A stretch of DNA of 58,393 nucleotides from Candidatus Poribacteria bacterium (GTDB taxonomy: Bacteria > Poribacteria > WGA-4E > UBA9662): positions 1 to 58,393 of the forward strand of contig PAQF01000039.1 in the NCBI GenBank assembly GCA_002709695.1, given 5' to 3'. Below are positions 53,826 to 58,393 of the stretch, piece by piece. The stretch's first letter is position 1. The number at the start of each line of letters is the position of its first letter. A program made the position numbers and the translations under genes. The notes under the pieces were generated by a model. The model did not search any database, was not told where the DNA came from, and was given only the letters and a program-made list of their open reading frames with translations.

Positions 53826-56800
53826 ATGAATGTTTCAATGTTTTTGAAAACGAGCAAACTCAAGGGGATTTTGCTGATTTCTCTGTTTCTGTTTTCAAGT
53901 TTAGTATTTGCGGATGACCAAATATGGACGAATGGCAACAGTCAACCAAATGACTGGGCTGATGGGGATAACTGGCAGGGGGATCCAGCTGATGAGAACG
54001 TACCGAAAGTAGGAAATACTGCTACCTTCAATGCTGGGGTCGTTCCTTCCGCGGGGATAACCTTGGCGAATGTTCCAGATGAAGTGAATATTATAGTGCA
54101 AGCTAGTGATAGTGATGTAAGTGTTACTTTGCCCGCGAGGTCATATGGAACGATAACGGTCAAGGCCATGAACACTGGTAATGTCACACTTATTTTGCTT
54201 GAGGGGACGATATCTGCCCAAGCTGTCATAATTCAATCCTATGGTAGTGGCCAAGCCAAGTTGGTTATAAACAATACTGGTAGTGGTTCCGGATCAACAA
54301 CTTCTATAACAATGGCATCCGTCAAGATCATTAGTCACGAAGGCTCAGCAAAAATGGATGTTAACAATGCACAGTTGACTGTCAATGGGGAGCTCAAGTT
54401 CCAAAAAAACAATACTAATAGTCCTGTAATTGATAATGTCACTGATGTGTGGATTGGAGGTGACCTTAAAGAGGAGGGGGTAACCTCAACAACATTCACG
54501 ATTGCGTCTGGAGCGGAATTCGGTTTGCAAATCGGTGGAACAGTTAACCAAGCAATTGACATAGAACATGCAGTAATTAATGGACCTCTTAGCTTTATTA
54601 ACACGGGTATTGCTACTTTGGCTATGGGTGATGAACTGGCAATTGGAGGGAATCTGACAATTTTCCCTGGTGCTTCAGCGTCAATGATCAGTACTGGTAA
54701 AATTACAATTGGTAGCGGGAAGGTTTTTGATAACAGTGGAGTATTTCAACTGTCGGGTCAGACTGATGATCGTTTGCTTTTTGCTTCAAGTGTTGTTGGA
54801 ACATCATTTGAACTCAAAAATAATTTTGGGGCTATCCTTGACTTTGAGTGGGTTGCCGTCCGGGATTGTCAATATGGGGCCGGGTTGCTTGGAATTGTCG
54901 ATTTTCTTCCGAGTGATGGGGTTGTTAATGCAACTGGAAATTCAGGTTGGCCGATAGGGAAATTTGCTTCGCCTGTTGAGCAAGGAGCTTCTGCCTTTGA
55001 TGCTTTTGTCACCACCGCGATTTTAAACGATGGTCAGTATTATAAACTTTATGCAGATATGAACAGTGGAATCCAGAATCGGGCTGGGCTTGCCAGTCCA
55101 CATGTGTACTTTAATAGTTCAGAAGGAATGACTCTGGGAAAAAACACAGCTTACTGGAACAGTTCGGATGACCCGAAATTGGTTGATTCACCGAGAAATT
55201 ACTACTATGTTTACATGGATCCTCAAAACAAAGACGAAAATGAATACATCATTATTTCAGATAATAAGCTGAATGTCAGTCTAATTGCGTTTCAAACAAC
55301 CGCAGATTTTGGAGATCCCGCAGATGATTTGCCTACTTCAGGCCAAGATCAGGCTTTTACCTCAATCGTCCTGAATTGGACAGATAAAGGTGAGGATGCT
55401 CAGATTGAACTTCGCTACTCACCTGTTGGTACTTACGATGATTTTGCTGATGTGTCCAACAATAGCCTCACCACTCGTATTATTGATACTTTAAACGCTA
55501 AGGATACGGATTCATATATTTGGAACACATCGTCACTAGCGACTTCAGTCGGAACGTATTATTACATCTATGCGCTGTACTACGTAGGTGGTACAGCATA
55601 CACTTCCGTTAGCAAGAAAATTAAGCTTAAATCTCTTGAGTTCACCGATCCACCGATTGCCGATATTATAGTTGATACGGCGAGCACTGATCCCAATATT
55701 ATTTCATCGGATCACCGATCTCATACCCTGATTTGGACTGATTGGGATAGAAGAAACAACAACGAGGATTTGGACATTTATATATCTCAGGCGCCTTTCG
55801 CAACAGTACCACAATTGAAAAATGCGTTGGGTGAAATAGATAGTGCTAAAAGAGCTGTGCTTGTTCAGTCAGATTTGGATCCCGCCAGTGTAAACAGTGT
55901 TGGTTGGGATCTGACAACTGGATTTGGGTTACTTGGAGAGAATCCGGCACCAGAAGGCGATTATTATGTTTACGCAATTGCAGACGATGGAAATGGTGAG
56001 GCATATGATTATTTAACTATTTCTGTTGGCCGGGTTACAGTCAGGCACAGTCCCTTTTTCTACGACGAGCCGGTAACAATCAACCCAAATAAGGCTGATT
56101 CTGGGAATATTGATTCGTCGGATGTTGTCACTGCAGACACAATAACGGTTGATTGGAAGGCTGGCGATTGGGATGATAACCTGACGATTTCCTTCTACTA
56201 CATCCTCAAAACCACCTATGATGCGAATCCAGCATTGTATGCTTTAGCTAAAGATATCCAAAACAATACGTTCGAAGCGTTTGCTATGAATTCTTTTGGT
56301 ACTATCACCCCAATTAGCTCATTTCCAGAATCGGAGCGGCTGGCGAAAGATCCTGGTGATGGTTTCAAACGGTGGGATTATTATTCGTCAGAATCTGTTG
56401 TGCCTGCGGGCAAATATACTGTATGGTTGATTTTGGAAGATACATCGGGTGACTTAGCAGCTAAGAAGGCAGAGATGATCTTTGATGTCACGCATAGTCC
56501 AGCTATCGTGATTGATGATCCTATTTCAAGCATAGCTACTACTTCAACGATACATCCTTATTACACTATTTCTTGGTCTGATGTGGATCGAGATGAACCT
56601 GCTCTAATTGATCTGTTTTACAGTAAAACAGATCTCCGTGGCAATACTACTAATAGTAGTGGAGAACCTGTTGGGGGGTTATTGACTAATTCACTCAATA
56701 CGCCAGCAGGAGTAACAAGTCAGGTGTCTGTTGCCTCAGGCTATGCCAAATTGACGACAACACCAATTGATGAAAATCCGGAAGGAGCATCAGACCGTTT

Positions 56801-58393
56801 TCTCTTTGATTTTACTAGTGGTAATGTGTCAAATCCTATTGATGACAATGTTCCATATTACATCTATGCGTTAATAGATTCGGAGGGTGATGGTGCTTAT
56901 GATGCGGGTTACCAATCTAGTGGTCTGATCCGAGAACAAGGTTCGGCTTTGCGAATATTGACCCCGGCAATTCAGGAACAAACGACCCTTGATTATAAAG
57001 TTAGATGGGAGGAATCTTGGACAGACTTTAATGTTCCTGTCAACATCGATCTATATTTTGACAAGAGCAGAACCAAAACGATTGGGGAACTCTCAAGAGC
57101 ACTGGATGTGAATGACGAAAAAGCACCGTTTGGCATTGTTCAGAAGGATATAGAATTGTCTGTTGATGCTGATGGTAGACGAACTGGTGCCAACGAAATG
57201 ATATGGGATGATCTGGTAATATTGAAAACGTCTCCAACCAATACCGCCACCTCAAATAACACGCTCGTTGATACAAGTTTGGGGTCAGATCACGACTATT
57301 ATATAGGCCGAAAATTGATTTTCACCAGCGGGATTTTTGACTCCACGCATATTATTACTGACTATGATGGTAATACGGGAACGTTAACTTTCACTCCAGC
57401 TGTTGAAGCTATTGTTACGCCTAGTAATGTTAAAAGTTATAAAGTCGTTGTTCCAGATGGTACTTACTACATTTATGGTGTTATGGATATTACGGCAAGT
57501 GATGGTTTGCTTAATGATGAATATAATACAGGGATTGCAGCTGATCCCGACTGCGTTTTAGTAGGCCGAGCAACTGGAGGAACACAAACTACGGTAATTG
57601 ATAATTCAGAGGATGGTTTGACTACCACTGAGGGTAATTCCTTGTATCGAGGTTCCAGAATCGTTGTTGTTAAAGGTAAAGCTAAGGGGGAAAGTCGAAC
57701 TGTGACGGCATATGATGCTACCACTCAAACACTAACTGTTGACAAGGCGTTTTCAGAATCGATTGACAGTTCTAGTGAGTATCGGATCGATTTGCCTGAA
57801 ACGCTGAGTGTAAGTGCTGCTGCTGTTACTATTAGTAATCATAGCATTATGATTCAATCCCCGATTAAAACAGGTGATGTTGGCGATTATTTTGCGGTAG
57901 ATATCAAATTGGATACCAATAACCAGCCTGTCAAAGCAGTTGACGTTTACCTTAATTTTGATCCAAATGTTATCGATGTGGCAGATACCACCCAGCCGTT
58001 TGTTCAGTCAACCAAGGCCAACACCTCTGCGGATGGGAAAAAAGATGGGACAACTTTGGTTTCCAGTGGTTTGCCGTATCTTGAGATTGATAATTACTAT
58101 AAGGACTTTTTCGTAGTCATTACTAGTGGTAATGCTAAAGGTCAACGCCGGCAAGTAGTGAATTACGATGGTGTCACTGTGCCTGGCACAATAACAGTTG
58201 ATTCTGCTTTCTCTACTTTAGTTGAATCTAATACGTCATTCCGGATGAATCAACCTTTTAAAAACGGTGTGTTGATTGGTCCAGTTCAAAAGTCGTGGCA
58301 ACAGGTCTCAGATTCGGATCAATGGAATGCAGCTATTCTCAGGAATGGTAGTGCAGTTAAAGGTGCTGCGGATATCGTCTTGGCTTCAACATC
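53826..58393 (+). CDS. Giant secreted multidomain surface protein (3' truncated by the window)
   Basis: The frame from ATG 53826 stays open for 1522 codons to the window edge. Residues 1-31 (MFLKTSKLKGILLISLFLFSSLVFA in part) are a signal peptide. Next comes a beta-helix-like N-terminal region with short repeating strands (VTDVWIGGDL, KITIGSGKVF), then five or so Fn3/Ig-like modules, each with an Asp- and Trp-rich strand: IVLNWTDKGEDAQIEL, LIWTDWDRRNNNEDLDIYI, ITVDWKAGDWDDNLTISF, YTISWSDVDRDEPALIDLF, VRWEESWTDFNVPVNIDLYF. Each is followed by a YYxYAL/YVYAI strand. A cohesin-like domain begins near 57840 (AVDIKLDTNNQPVKAVDVYLNFDPNVIDV). It resembles the dockerin/cohesin protein at the left edge. 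Possibly an adhesin or scaffold for sponge matrix; not proven. Confidence 0.85.
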   Translation, partial: MNVSMFLKTSKLKGILLISLFLFSSLVFADDQIWTNGNSQPNDWADGDNWQGDPADENVPKVGNTATFNAGVVPSAGITLANVPDEVNIIVQASDSDVSVTLPARSYGTITVKAMNTGNVTLILLEGTISAQAVIIQSYGSGQAKLVINNTGSGSGSTTSITMASVKIISHEGSAKMDVNNAQLTVNGELKFQKNNTNSPVIDNVTDVWIGGDLKEEGVTSTTFTIASGAEFGLQIGGTVNQAIDIEHAVINGPLSFINTGIATLAMGDELAIGGNLTIFPGASASMISTGKITIGSGKVFDNSGVFQLSGQTDDRLLFASSVVGTSFELKNNFGAILDFEWVAVRDCQYGAGLLGIVDFLPSDGVVNATGNSGWPIGKFASPVEQGASAFDAFVTTAILNDGQYYKLYADMNSGIQNRAGLASPHVYFNSSEGMTLGKNTAYWNSSDDPKLVDSPRNYYYVYMDPQNKDENEYIIISDNKLNVSLIAFQTTADFGDPADDLPTSGQDQAFTSIVLNWTDKGEDAQIELRYSPVGTYDDFADVSNNSLTTRIIDTLNAKDTDSYIWNTSSLATSVGTYYYIYALYYVGGTAYTSVSKKIKLKSLEFTDPPIADIIVDTASTDPNIISSDHRSHTLIWTDWDRRNNNEDLDIYISQAPFATVPQLKNALGEIDSAKRAVLVQSDLDPASVNSVGWDLTTGFGLLGENPAPEGDYYVYAIADDGNGEAYDYLTISVGRVTVRHSPFFYDEPVTINPNKADSGNIDSSDVVTADTITVDWKAGDWDDNLTISFYYILKTTYDANPALYALAKDIQNNTFEAFAMNSFGTITPISSFPESERLAKDPGDGFKRWDYYSSESVVPAGKYTVWLILEDTSGDLAAKKAEMIFDVTHSPAIVIDDPISSIATTSTIHPYYTISWSDVDRDEPALIDLFYSKTDLRGNTTNSSGEPVGGLLTNSLNTPAGVTSQVSVASGYAKLTTTPIDENPEGASDRFLFDFTSGNVSNPIDDNVPYYIYALIDSEGDGAYDAGYQSSGLIREQGSALRILTPAIQEQTTLDYKVRWEESWTDFNVPVNIDLYFDKSRTKTIGELSRALDVNDEKAPFGIVQKDIELSVDADGRRTGANEMIWDDLVILKTSPTNTATSNNTLVDTSLGSDHDYYIGRKLIFTSGIFDSTHIITDYDGNTGTLTFTPAVEAIVTPSNVKSYKVVVPDGTYYIYGVMDITASDGLLNDEYNTGIAADPDCVLVGRATGGTQTTVIDNSEDGLTTTEGNSLYRGSRIVVVKGKAKGESRTVTAYDATTQTLTVDKAFSESIDSSSEYRIDLPETLSVSAAAVTISNHSIMIQSPIKTGDVGDYFAVDIKLDTNNQPVKAVDVYLNFDPNVIDVADTTQPFVQSTKANTSADGKKDGTTLVSSGLPYLEIDNYYKDFFVVITSGNAKGQRRQVVNYDGVTVPGTITVDSAFSTLVESNTSFRMNQPFKNGVLIGPVQKSWQQVSDSDQWNAAILRNGSAVKGAADIVLAST

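Noticed and set aside
1-58393. CRISPR arrays, tRNA or rRNA genes, insertion sequences
   Set aside because: No regularly spaced repeat units, no cloverleaf-like stretch and no transposase were noticed; a tRNA scan was not possible, so absence is not proven.

Overview
The window looks like a chromosome fragment of a Candidatus Poribacteria-type bacterium, the uncultured phylum best known from marine sponges. The main reason is the C-terminal sorting/FlgD-like tail of the first protein (NYPNPFNPETWIPYQL followed by an IYDVSGHLVR-like strand), which I know as a hallmark of that group. The mix of phytanoyl-CoA dioxygenase-like enzymes, a sulfatase, Gfo/Idh/MocA oxidoreductases, a mandelate racemase-like enzyme and giant cohesin/dockerin surface proteins agrees with it. 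Base composition is AT-rich, start codons are often GTG or TTG, and five sigma70-type promoters match TTGACA-17/18-TAKAAT or TATACT closely. The assignment is inference; no rRNA gene is present, and I saw no tRNA gene or CRISPR array.

Layout. 1-2621: 3' part of a secreted multidomain surface protein. 2622-15450: a low-density accessory region with a tandem pair of short MotA/ExbB-like genes, a palindromic repeat family (core TGTATTTAAGTT), two PhyH-family genes, a sulfatase, a Gfo/Idh enzyme, a hotdog thioesterase, and several broken genes (HEAT protein with an in-frame TAG, racemase with a G-run frameshift, two or three decayed PH-like membrane proteins). 15452-25658: sugar isomerase-like enzyme, an unknown coiled-coil protein, Na/Ca exchanger, gltX, a truncated oxidoreductase, glnS, pncB, thiD and an anchored unknown protein. 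25914-28627: a BlaI/BlaR1-like three-gene operon behind a promoter whose spacer is exactly filled by a dyad operator; its third gene, a beta-barrel, carries two in-frame TGA codons after the signal peptide. 28718-34469: argJ, rsmD, Gfo/Idh, pepA and an APH-family kinase-like protein. 34508-42647 (minus): leuA, aroF, hisS, a UlaG-like hydrolase and a TPR/transglutaminase lipoprotein. 42868-45461: leuC-leuD-pth. 45538-48789 (minus): cell-envelope cluster (outer-membrane barrel, lipoprotein, LysM-M23 peptidase). 48953-53218 (minus): ilvC, ilvN, ilvB behind a T-box, and sodA. 53826-58393: 5' part of a giant secreted surface protein open to the window edge.

The genes work together mainly in amino-acid supply: ilvBNC, leuA and leuCD (valine/leucine), aroF (aromatics), argJ (arginine), with aminoacyl-tRNA synthetases for Glu, Gln and His. 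Three of these units have leader RNAs with intrinsic terminators just before the ribosome binding site: a T-box (ilvBNC), a probable Phe/Tyr-codon attenuator with a 33-residue leader peptide (aroF), and an unassigned attenuator (hisS).

The strongest candidates for something undescribed are the aroF attenuator, the ilv T-box in this phylum, the BlaI-type operon with its recoded or broken barrel gene, and the duplicated short MotA/ExbB-like proteins next to the palindromic repeats. All calls rest on reading the sequence; no searches or folding programs were run.
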